Assembly (NCBI RefSeq): GCF_003318255.1
Contig: NZ_QOCF01000035.1
Span: 186,001 to 250,000, forward strand
DNA: 64,000 nt
Direction: 5' to 3'
Source of the DNA: Ruegeria sp. A3M17
GTDB lineage: Bacteria > Pseudomonadota > Alphaproteobacteria > Rhodobacterales > Rhodobacteraceae
The notes beneath the pieces were generated by a model. It was not told the DNA's origin. It did not search any database and saw nothing but the letters and a program-made list of their open reading frames with translations. Below are positions 9,922-17,156 of the stretch, piece after piece; within the stretch, counting starts at the first letter, position 1, and the number at the start of each line of letters is the position of its first letter. The translations under genes and the position numbers were made by a program.

Positions 9922-10389
9922 TCAGCCACCATGAATGTGACGTTGTTCCATTTCCCGTGCGAACTCGGTCAGGCGCAACTGAAACTGTCGGCGAAACCGG
10001 GATTGCCCAAGCCGGAGCGATTGTAACAGCAGCCGCGCAGGCAGGGATTTGGCTGACAGGGACATATCAACGCTTATACGCGTGCGGCGCTGCGACAGGG
10101 CCAAAAGTTCGACCGTGGTGATGCCGTTCATCCCCTTGCTTGCGGCTTCGAACCGCATCAGCGAAGGCGGGTCGCATTCAGCCATCTGCACGGAAATCTG
10201 ACGTGGCTTTCCGCGTAACCTGAATTCTGTCTCCCAACTGGTGCCCGGAACAACGCCCAATTCGCCCGAAATCCGCCGGACCTCGATCCCGCGCCGCATT
10301 GCGATCCGTTCGAATCGGTCAAAGTCGGCCACCATTTCGAACACCGAGTTGATGGGAGCTTCGATATCTTCGCGCACTGTAAACTGCAT
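9922..10389 (-). CDS. SRPBCC (START-like) family protein
   Basis: A 155-residue protein with the helix-grip fold signature: a first strand, then APINSVFEMVADFDRFERIA (about residues 11-30), the antiparallel strands, and a long C-terminal amphipathic helix. Such proteins bind lipids or other hydrophobic ligands. No catalytic residues can be assigned. It lies between the GNAT and nudC genes on the same strand, probably co-transcribed with nudC. Confidence 0.7.
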   Translation of the reverse strand: MQFTVREDIEAPINSVFEMVADFDRFERIAMRRGIEVRRISGELGVVPGTSWETEFRLRGKPRQISVQMAECDPPSLMRFEAASKGMNGITTVELLALSQRRTRISVDMSLSAKSLPARLLLQSLRLGQSRFRRQFQLRLTEFAREMEQRHIHGG

Positions 10390-10429
10390 TGTGGTTCGGG
10401 GTTCTCTCGCTTTTCAGAACAGTATTTTG

Positions 10430-11410
10430 TCAGTCCAATGTATCCGCAAGCCAGTTTTGCAAAAGAAAATGCGCAATCGCACCCTTGCGGGCCGGCAGCA
10501 AAACGGGGTGTTCACCGGCAAAGGCCTGCATCATCTCGGATTTGGTAACCCACATCGCATCTTCGATTTCGACCGGGTCGATGGTGATGTCGCGTGACAA
10601 CGCCTCACCCGCGCAGCCGAACATCAACGAGGCCGGAAACGGCCAGGGTTGGCTGGACAGATAACGGACCTCACCCACGGGCACCCCGGCCTCTTCCATC
10701 ACTTCCCGGCGGACCGCGGCCTCAAGCGTTTCACCCGGTTCAACAAACCCTGCCAACAGCGAATACATCCCTTCCGGCCAACCCGGTGAACGTCCCATCA
10801 GCACTGAATCGCCATGGGTAATCAACATTATGACGACCGGATCGGTACGCGGAAAATGCTGCCCGCCGCAGGACGGACAACTGCGCTGCCACCCGGCCTG
10901 CGCAAGTTCGCTGGCTGCGCCGCACCGGGCGCAAAACCGATGCGTTTCGTGCCATGAGGTCACCGCTTTGGCCGAGGCCGCCAGTTCGGCGTCACGCGCC
11001 GACAAACGGGTCATGATCCGGCGCAGCTCGGCGAAGACATGGCCGTGGGGCAAGTCCGGGTGCTGTTGCTCTGACTTATCGATAAAGCCTCCGACACCGG
11101 ACACGTCCAACCCATCAGCCGTCCAGCCCGAAATATCAGTGGCAAACACCGGCGCGTCATCTGATAGTCCCAGGAATACAGGCTGCTCGACGGAATCGCC
11201 CGGCCCGGTTTCGACCAGCTTGTGCGACATCGCGATCAGCCCCAACTGATCCAGCGCCTCACCCTGAACCAATACCTTACCGCGCCACAAGAGCAGGCAT
11301 TTTGCATTGGGATGCGCCCGCGCCCGCGCGATCGTATCAGCATCACCGCGAATATGCGCCGCACGATCCAGCCCCGAGCTACCAAACGTCACATATTCCG
11401 CATTTTTCAT
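10430..11410 (-). CDS. nudC: NAD(H) pyrophosphatase NudC (NUDIX)
   Basis: A 326-residue NUDIX hydrolase that cleaves NADH to NMNH and AMP and can remove NAD caps from RNA. A four-cysteine zinc ribbon (CARC and CPSC) lies near residues 160-181. The NUDIX box GFVEPGETLEAAVRREVMEE is complete. The SQPWPFPxS motif, diagnostic for NudC, follows. The N-terminal NADH-pyrophosphatase-like domain is also present. AAGGAT precedes the ATG. It diverges from the nucleotidase gene. Confidence 0.92.
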   Translation of the reverse strand: MKNAEYVTFGSSGLDRAAHIRGDADTIARARAHPNAKCLLLWRGKVLVQGEALDQLGLIAMSHKLVETGPGDSVEQPVFLGLSDDAPVFATDISGWTADGLDVSGVGGFIDKSEQQHPDLPHGHVFAELRRIMTRLSARDAELAASAKAVTSWHETHRFCARCGAASELAQAGWQRSCPSCGGQHFPRTDPVVIMLITHGDSVLMGRSPGWPEGMYSLLAGFVEPGETLEAAVRREVMEEAGVPVGEVRYLSSQPWPFPASLMFGCAGEALSRDITIDPVEIEDAMWVTKSEMMQAFAGEHPVLLPARKGAIAHFLLQNWLADTLD

Positions 11411-11584
11411 AAGTTATCCTTAGGCTTGTTCGCACAGGGCTGCCATGTCGACCAATCAGTTGCAACGGTATTTCACCCCCAAATCCACAGGTCGCCATCG
11501 AATGAACACAGCTAAGCCTTGCAATTCACTGTGATTAATCTTTTTGTTGAAAATGACTAAGACAAAACTGCCAAAAGTAGAAAT

Positions 11585-13447
11585 TTGAAACCTTCCCCTT
11601 CTCTGCCTTCGCAGACCGTGCAGATCCGAATACTGGCCACCACGGATCTTCATATGAACTTGAGGGGTTTTGATTACTATTCTGACACCCCTGAACCCAC
11701 AATCGGCCTGACCCGAACTGCCAGTCTGATCCGTGAAGCCCGAACTGAGGCGCAGGCGGAAGACTCGGTCGTGTTACTTTTTGACAATGGCGATTCGCTG
11801 CAAGGAACTCCGATTGGAGATCTGGCCGCCGAGCAGGCGGATAAGCCGCATGCGCTGATGCAGGCCTTTGGCGCGTTAGAGTATGATGCGATCGGGTTAG
11901 GCAATCATGATTTCGGGTTCGATCAAGATATACTGGACCGCATCCTTTCGCAGGCCCCCTGTCCGGTGGTTTGCAGCAATGTTCATCGCCCGAGCGCCAA
12001 CGAGGTCTGGCAGGATCAGGCAGTTCTAACCCGCCGGGTTGAGGTCGCGGGGCACCTAGCCTCGATAACTGTCGGCGTCTTCTCGGTCGTTCCGCCACAG
12101 ACCCGGAATTGGGAATCTCATCGGCTGGGTGATGACGTCCGGATAGACGACATCCTGACCTGTGCGCGCATTAAAGTGTCTGAGCTTCGATCCCATGGCT
12201 GCGACGTGATCATCGCGCTGGCCCATACGGGGCTGGGGCCCGCCGACCCCGCGCCCGATCTTGAAAACGCGATAATCCCCCTTGCCGCGATTGAGGGCAT
12301 AGACGCCATCGTCGCAGGGCACACGCATCTGACCCTGCCGGGGAAATCGCACGCTGGGCTGAAACACGTCGATGCCACTGGCGGTATGGTGCATGGCACA
12401 CCCGTCGTCATGCCGGGATCTGCCGGATCTCATCTTGGCGTGATTGATCTGACGCTGACTGCCACGACTGAAAAGGGCTGGTCGGTCACTGCGCATCGCA
12501 CTGAAATGCGCGCGGTATCAGGTGTTGAACCGGCAGCCGAGGACCCGCCGTTGGTGGCGTTATTTTCAGACGTGCATTCCGCAACACGAAAACGGGCCGA
12601 GGAACCGATTGGGCACACGGATCAGCACCTGCACAGCTATTTCAGCTTTTGCGCCAAGGATCGCGGGCTTGCGATGGTGGCCGCGGCCCAGGCTGCGGCT
12701 GTGCGCCAGAACCTGAAGGGTACAGTCCATGACGCGATCCCCATGCTATCTGCCGTGGCGCCTTCGAAATTTGGGGGTCGCGCCGGGCCTCGTTTTTACT
12801 CGGACATTCCTGCGGGCGTACTGCGCATGCGCCACGTGGCCGATCTGAACATCTTTCCAAACGAACTTCGTGCAATCGCGGTGTCAGGAGAGCACATCAG
12901 TGATTGGCTTGAAATGTCTGCAGGCGTTTTCAATCAGGTGAAACCCGGCGCGCAAACCGAATTGATCAATCCTGATCGAGCTGGACACAATTTCGATGTT
13001 CTGTTCGGGCTAAGCTACGTGATCGACCTGAGCGTACCGCCTCGGTTCGATGCGGATGGACATCTGGCAAATCCGGCATACCGGCGTATATCAGATCTTC
13101 GTTTCCAAGGCCACGCGGTGACGGCCGAACAACGCTTTGTTGTTGCACTGAACAATTATCGGGCCAGCGGCGGTGGGCATTTTCCGTTTATACGGGACGC
13201 CGAAATCATCAATGTTCCAGCTTTGCCAATCCAACACGCGCTGAAGGATTACCTGACCGGTGCATTGACCACGGAATCGCTGGAACAGGGCCCCTGCCCA
13301 TTCCGTTTTGCGCCCTTTCCGGGGTCCTCTGTCCTGTTGAAGACCGGTCCAAAGGCACAGCGTCACCTCGCAGACATCGCAGAGTTCAGCCCAAAGCTGG
13401 CTGGCACGGAAGCCGAGGGGTTTTTGCACATTCAACTCTCACTGTGA
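11585..13447 (+). CDS. Metallophosphoesterase, 2',3'-cyclic phosphodiesterase/5'-nucleotidase family
   Basis: A 620-residue protein with an N-terminal calcineurin-like phosphoesterase domain holding the dimetal motifs TTDLH, DNGDSLQG, GNHDFGFD, LAHTG and AGHTH, and a C-terminal nucleotidase domain that ends in the substrate-binding NNYRASGGGHF motif near residue 525. This resembles CpdB. The only start that keeps the first metal motif is a TTG at 11585, with no convincing ribosome site. No signal peptide is visible although CpdB is normally periplasmic, so location is uncertain. It may be cytoplasmic or the true start may be unusual. Confidence 0.85.
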   Translation: MKPSPSLPSQTVQIRILATTDLHMNLRGFDYYSDTPEPTIGLTRTASLIREARTEAQAEDSVVLLFDNGDSLQGTPIGDLAAEQADKPHALMQAFGALEYDAIGLGNHDFGFDQDILDRILSQAPCPVVCSNVHRPSANEVWQDQAVLTRRVEVAGHLASITVGVFSVVPPQTRNWESHRLGDDVRIDDILTCARIKVSELRSHGCDVIIALAHTGLGPADPAPDLENAIIPLAAIEGIDAIVAGHTHLTLPGKSHAGLKHVDATGGMVHGTPVVMPGSAGSHLGVIDLTLTATTEKGWSVTAHRTEMRAVSGVEPAAEDPPLVALFSDVHSATRKRAEEPIGHTDQHLHSYFSFCAKDRGLAMVAAAQAAAVRQNLKGTVHDAIPMLSAVAPSKFGGRAGPRFYSDIPAGVLRMRHVADLNIFPNELRAIAVSGEHISDWLEMSAGVFNQVKPGAQTELINPDRAGHNFDVLFGLSYVIDLSVPPRFDADGHLANPAYRRISDLRFQGHAVTAEQRFVVALNNYRASGGGHFPFIRDAEIINVPALPIQHALKDYLTGALTTESLEQGPCPFRFAPFPGSSVLLKTGPKAQRHLADIAEFSPKLAGTEAEGFLHIQLSL

Positions 13448-13451
13448 CGGG

Positions 13452-13480
13452 TTGTCATTTCTACGTGTCTTCCCTATATC
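13452..13480 (+). promoter_or_regulatory. Sigma-70 type promoter of ffs
   Basis: A -35 box TTGTCA (13452-13457) and a -10 box TATATC (13475-13480) are separated by exactly 17 bases. The first base of the SRP RNA stem (13488) lies 8 bases after the -10 box, as expected for a start site. Confidence 0.7.
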
Positions 13481-13487
13481 GAATTTT

Positions 13488-13581
13488 GAGAGGTTGGCGC
13501 GGGCGAGCGCCTCGCCAACCTGGTCAGGTCCGGAAGGAAGCAGCCACAACGAGCCCCGCTTGGGTCGATGTCCAACCTCTC
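13488..13581 (+). ncRNA. ffs: Signal recognition particle RNA (4.5S type)
   Basis: The invariant SRP domain IV core is read directly (GGTCAGGTCCGGAAGGAAGC at 13522-13541, followed by AGCC), including the GGAA tetraloop and the asymmetric loop bound by Ffh. The ends pair: GAGAGGTTGG at the 5' side with CCAACCTCTC at the 3' side. Length is about 94 bases, matching the small bacterial SRP RNA. A promoter sits just upstream. The exact 3' end after processing is not certain. Confidence 0.95.
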
Positions 13582-13615
13582 ACTTACTTGAACCGTCAGC
13601 CGCAGGAGGGCTTTT

Positions 13616-13654
13616 ATGATTGTAGCAAAAACCCTTTGGGCAGAGCGTTTCTGA
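13616..13654 (+). CDS. Possible 12-residue leader peptide downstream of ffs
   Basis: A very short reading frame, MIVAKTLWAERF, begins 5 bases after a strong Shine-Dalgarno run (AGGAGGG, 13604-13610). It lies in the gap between ffs and rsgA, about 90 bases before rsgA. It could be a leader peptide or chance. No family is recognised and there is no evidence of conservation from one sequence. Confidence 0.2.
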   Translation: MIVAKTLWAERF

Positions 13655-13743
13655 GGCCGACCCTCACACCTGCCTGAACACATCACCGCTGGATGCGCGA
13701 CCGCCATCCAGACGGATTGCTGTACCTGAACACAGGCAGAACA

Positions 13744-14772
13744 ATGTCTTTTACACTTTCGGACCTGGGATGGTCCTCACACTTTGCCGCACAACATGCG
13801 GTCAATCCTTCATGCGTTCCCTTTCGCATCACAGCGGTTCACCGTGATCGCCTGATCGGCGCAAGCATCAATGGTGAAACACCGCTGCTCACCCTAAACC
13901 AGCCGACGGGCGACTTTGCCGTCGGAGATTGGGTATTGGCAGATGATCAAAACCGGGTTCAACACCTGCTGGAACGCCGCAGCCTTTTGAAACGCCGCGC
14001 CGCCGGAACCGGGGCCGATGCCCAGTTGATCGCCGCCAACGTGGATGTGCTGTTCATCGTCAGTTCCTGCAATGCCGACTTCAATCTGGCCCGGTTGGAA
14101 CGGTATTTGGCTTTGGCACACCAGGCCGGGTGCTATCCGGTGATCGTTCTAACCAAGGCCGATACCTGCGCCGATCCTGGTAATTACTCCAAAGCCGCCG
14201 AGTCGCTGGCTCCGTTTCTGACCGTGCTTGCAATCAATGCTTTGGATGCCCTGGACGTGCAGCAAGTACTGTCATGGTGCTCCACCGGGCAGACCGCTGC
14301 ACTGGTCGGCTCATCCGGTGTCGGCAAGACAACATTGGTCAACGCCATGACTGGTCTGGATGAGGCAACCTCCGGCATTCGCGAGGACGACGCGCGCGGG
14401 CGGCACACGACAACGGCGCGCGCGTTGCATCCGATGCAGAACGGAGGCTGGCTGGTCGATACACCCGGTATGCGGGCCTTTCGGTTGCTGGATGCGCAGG
14501 ATGGCGTCGACGAGGTCTTTTCCGACATTCTGGAATTGGCCCAATCCTGCCGCTTTTCCGATTGTCAGCATCAGGCTGAACCGAGCTGCGCCGTACAGGA
14601 TGCGATTGCCAACGGATCACTAGACACAGCGCGGCTGGAACGTTGGCGAAAACTGCGACGCGAAGATGAAAGGAACTCGGAAACCGTGGCGCAGTCTCGT
14701 GCCCGCGACAAGGCCTTTGGTAAGATGGTACGATCGGTGATGCAGGACAAGAAATCCCGCAAAAAGCTGTAA
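13744..14772 (+). CDS. rsgA: Ribosome small subunit-dependent GTPase A
   Basis: A 342-residue circularly permuted GTPase that assists late 30S maturation. An N-terminal OB fold is followed by the permuted motif order: G4 (TKAD) precedes the P-loop GSSGVGKTT (residues 189-197) and G3 (DTPG). The C-terminal zinc-binding segment (CRFSDCQHQAEPSC) is present. The in-frame start at 13693 would lengthen the N-terminus beyond the family norm, so I chose 13744. A 7-bp hairpin (13689-13695 with 13705-13711) lies in its leader. It converges with the alpha/beta hydrolase gene. Confidence 0.92.
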   Translation: MSFTLSDLGWSSHFAAQHAVNPSCVPFRITAVHRDRLIGASINGETPLLTLNQPTGDFAVGDWVLADDQNRVQHLLERRSLLKRRAAGTGADAQLIAANVDVLFIVSSCNADFNLARLERYLALAHQAGCYPVIVLTKADTCADPGNYSKAAESLAPFLTVLAINALDALDVQQVLSWCSTGQTAALVGSSGVGKTTLVNAMTGLDEATSGIREDDARGRHTTTARALHPMQNGGWLVDTPGMRAFRLLDAQDGVDEVFSDILELAQSCRFSDCQHQAEPSCAVQDAIANGSLDTARLERWRKLRREDERNSETVAQSRARDKAFGKMVRSVMQDKKSRKKL

Positions 14773-14780
14773 GTACCGGC

Positions 14781-15638
14781 TCAGGCGATCAACCGGGGCC
14801 ATATGGCCGCATTTCGGCGCGCAAATGCGCCGATGTGGCCAACCTCGGCCAATCCAAAGTCCTTCGGCGACAACTGATGCCGGCGGGCTTTGGGACCGTA
14901 AAGATCGGCCAAGCGCCAAACCGCGTTCGGCGGCACCACCTGATCATCGTCCATTGTGAACAGATCAACGGGTGTTTCTGACGCAGCCCAACGGGCGTCT
15001 GGAAGGCTGTTGCCGATATCCGGCACGTAGTTCAGCGCAGCGGTGCACCATTTGCGCCACTGCCAGTAGACGCGTGCCGGAAGGTCCGAGCCAAAACCCA
15101 GCGCCTTGCCCGGCAGGTATCCCAATGCCTTTACCAACAGTGGCGGGTGGCCGTACCAGAACATTGTCGCCAGTGCGCGATACGGCCAGGGGTGATCGGA
15201 TACCGTCACCAAACCTGAACAGACACAGATCATCCGGTCGATCTGCTCAATATCGGGCTGAATTGGCCCCAGCATTCCACCCACCGAATGTCCAATGCTC
15301 CACTGCTGGGCGGCGGGAAATCTGCGCCGCATTTCAGCGCGGGCAGCGGGCATGTCGATCAACGCCCAATCGGCCATCGTGGCCTGCGAATCGCGCAGAC
15401 GCCCCCGTAGAGAGTGGCCAAAATCGCGATAGTCATAGGTTAGACAGGCCATACCCTGTTCCGCCACCAACCATCGCGCAAAATGCTGGTAATAATCGCG
15501 TGGTACGCCGGTAGCTGCATGAATCACAACCGCCACATCAGGTGCCGAGGCGGGCAAATACAGCCGTGCCGACAGGTTGGCCTCTCCGGCAGAAAACGTG
15601 AAATCTTCGGTCAAAACGACCGGAGTGTTGTCCAACAT
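14781..15638 (-). CDS. Alpha/beta hydrolase
   Basis: A 285-residue hydrolase of the serine alpha/beta fold. The nucleophile elbow is GHSVGG near residue 115, and an aspartate (TMDDDQVVPP) and a C-terminal histidine (EVGHIG) complete a likely triad. The substrate is unknown. The reading frame stays open to 15914, but that extension would run antisense through the cobalamin riboswitch. The ATG at 15638 has GAGGG 5 bases upstream and fits the family start. Confidence 0.82.
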   Translation of the reverse strand: MLDNTPVVLTEDFTFSAGEANLSARLYLPASAPDVAVVIHAATGVPRDYYQHFARWLVAEQGMACLTYDYRDFGHSLRGRLRDSQATMADWALIDMPAARAEMRRRFPAAQQWSIGHSVGGMLGPIQPDIEQIDRMICVCSGLVTVSDHPWPYRALATMFWYGHPPLLVKALGYLPGKALGFGSDLPARVYWQWRKWCTAALNYVPDIGNSLPDARWAASETPVDLFTMDDDQVVPPNAVWRLADLYGPKARRHQLSPKDFGLAEVGHIGAFARRNAAIWPRLIA

Positions 15639-15797
15639 GGCGCCCTCGCAAGCATCTGAACTATTCGGTTCACATATGGCATATCGGCGCTTTTGCGCGA
15701 CTAGAGTCAACAGATTTTCAAAGTGACCACGCGTCCGCTTGCACGACGAGAAACAGCCCGCTTGACTCAAGCCACCTACAACCGCTAGCGATGACGT

Positions 15798-15988
15798 GAT
15801 GGTTCTCGTCCTTATATTGGGGCGGGATGAAAAGGGAACTCGGTGCGGTCCAGCCCGGCAATGCCGGAACGGACCAAGGCCGCGACTGCCCCCGCAACTG
15901 TAAGCGGTAAGCAATGCCGAAATACCACTGGCCGAATGGCTGGGAAGGTCGGCAAAGCAATGACCCGCAAGTCAGGAGACCTGCCATC
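15798..15988 (+). ncRNA. Cobalamin riboswitch
   Basis: The conserved AdoCbl/cobalamin aptamer is read in order: a GGGAA..CGGTGC segment, the CCGCGACTGCCCCCGCAACT core followed by GTAAGCGG, the B12-box-like ACCACTGGCC at 15924-15933, GGGAAGG, and the closing AATGACCCGC..GTCAGGAGACCTGCC. The ends form P1 (GATGG at 15798-15802 with CCATC at 15984-15988). It is oriented toward the small gene starting at 16087, which is the only plus-strand gene before a convergent neighbour. Cobalamin binding would normally switch this gene off. Confidence 0.93.
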
Positions 15989-16021
15989 AAAGTAAAAACC
16001 GAAACTCGGGCGGGGTGTCCG

Positions 16022-16030
16022 GGCAGGTCT
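16022..16030 (+). promoter_or_regulatory. Candidate expression-platform strand of the riboswitch
   Basis: The sequence GGCAGGTCT is the exact reverse complement of AGACCTGCC (15977-15985) at the 3' edge of the aptamer. The two could form a 9-bp helix that competes with P1 closure, a common way to couple ligand binding to translation or termination. The pairing is seen; the role is inferred. Confidence 0.45.
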
Positions 16031-16086
16031 TCAGTGCGCTGAGTTCCCTGTTCCACGTCCCCCGTTCACCGCGCGGAGGGCGCATT

Positions 16087-16494
16087 ATGATCTGGAAGAC
16101 AACGACCCACGAGTTCACCGCCACCCTGTGCCAGAAAACGGGGAAAACCTGCCCCGCATTGGCCCAAATGGCTCGGGCCTTGGCCGAGGCGATGGCAACA
16201 GCACAACCGATGACGACCAGCGAATTTGAGGTGGACGGCTCCAGCGAACTGACCCATTGCGATGAGGGCTGCACCGCACGGTTTCGCGCCAGCCCGGCCC
16301 GGATCAGGGTCTATTGCGGGGCAAACACGGTCGACTCGGCCGACACGCTGGACGATTACGCCGATATGTTGTTCGGCCCTGACTTTTCCACTCTGCCTGC
16401 TGGTGTTTTGGCGGCCTTGCCTTGCGCCATGCTTCAGGCATCGGCCCTTGCACCGCGTCCATCGCATCAGGTTGTTCAACAAGCCACGGCCTGA
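16087..16494 (+). CDS. Small Cys-containing protein under cobalamin riboswitch control (DUF1636-like?)
   Basis: A 135-residue protein of unknown function. No signal peptide or membrane helix is seen. Cysteines are arranged as CQKTGKTC near residues 15-22 and CDEGC near 60-64, with a further Cys (VYCGAN) about 15 residues on. The CxxGCT then YxxAD pattern resembles the thioredoxin-like DUF1636 proteins found beside CobW-type cobalt/cobalamin genes, but the match is by eye and weak. GGAGGG lies just before the ATG. It is the sole target of the riboswitch: the next gene is convergent 7 bases away. A role in cobalt or corrinoid handling, or as a B12-independent substitute, is inference from regulation. 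Confidence 0.75.
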   Translation: MIWKTTTHEFTATLCQKTGKTCPALAQMARALAEAMATAQPMTTSEFEVDGSSELTHCDEGCTARFRASPARIRVYCGANTVDSADTLDDYADMLFGPDFSTLPAGVLAALPCAMLQASALAPRPSHQVVQQATA

Positions 16495-16501
16495 TCCTAG
16501 T

Positions 16502-16999
16502 TCACCGATCACTCTGGGCCGGTTTCATGGCCCAGGCCATCTGCTCATCCGTTTCCACCGCGCATGGTCGGGCCAAGCGCAACCGGTTTAGCGCGTGGTT
16601 TGGATCTTCGCCGCATTCCACCATGAGCCTCAGCGCGACCATCCCCGACCGCCCACAACCGCCCCGGCAATGCACCAGCACGCGTCCACCGTCGGACAGC
16701 GCCTGCCGGGTCGCTGCGCTGGCTTGGGGCCAATGAGTTTCGATTGGCGGAGGCGGCGTGCCAAAATCCTCGACCGGAAGATGCACCCAGGTCGCGGACC
16801 TGCTTTGAACGTCCCGACCAAAACCGCCTGCACCGTCCTGCTGCATCTCGGCCTCAGTGGTCATGGAAATCACCAGATCGGGGTTCCAGTCCTGTATCAC
16901 CCTCAGATCATCAACATACCCACCGCCGCCGCCAGGCAAGGGGGACAGCGCCAAGGTGCCTGAGCCAACAGGCAGCGCGTAGATTGCAAATTTTGCCAA
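16502..16999 (-). CDS. Protein tyrosine/dual-specificity phosphatase-like protein
   Basis: A 165-residue protein with the Cys-based phosphatase signature HCRGGCGRSG (the CX5R loop, Cys near residue 110) and an upstream general-acid region around VEDFGTPPPP. A short loop rich in glycine (GGGGGY) lies near residue 24. Single-domain phosphatases of this kind occur widely in alphaproteobacteria and substrates are not known. It converges on the riboswitch-controlled gene. Confidence 0.8.
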   Translation of the reverse strand: MAKFAIYALPVGSGTLALSPLPGGGGGYVDDLRVIQDWNPDLVISMTTEAEMQQDGAGGFGRDVQSRSATWVHLPVEDFGTPPPPIETHWPQASAATRQALSDGGRVLVHCRGGCGRSGMVALRLMVECGEDPNHALNRLRLARPCAVETDEQMAWAMKPAQSDR

Positions 17000-17156
17000 A
17001 GCTTATGCTCCTACTGCCACCGGCCCACCCGATTTTCAAAGCCGGTTTATCCCGCTTACAGACGCCGTCCAAACCGAAATTCCACAAAGCCTGCTGTGGA
17101 CGCGAGCGGCCCGGGTCTCTACGCTGCATTTCTGACACGAATCTGACAGAGCAGAC

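Noticed and set aside
15639..15914. N-terminal extension of the alpha/beta hydrolase frame
   Set aside because: It would run antisense through the cobalamin riboswitch; the internal ATG at 15638 has a good ribosome site and gives the family length.
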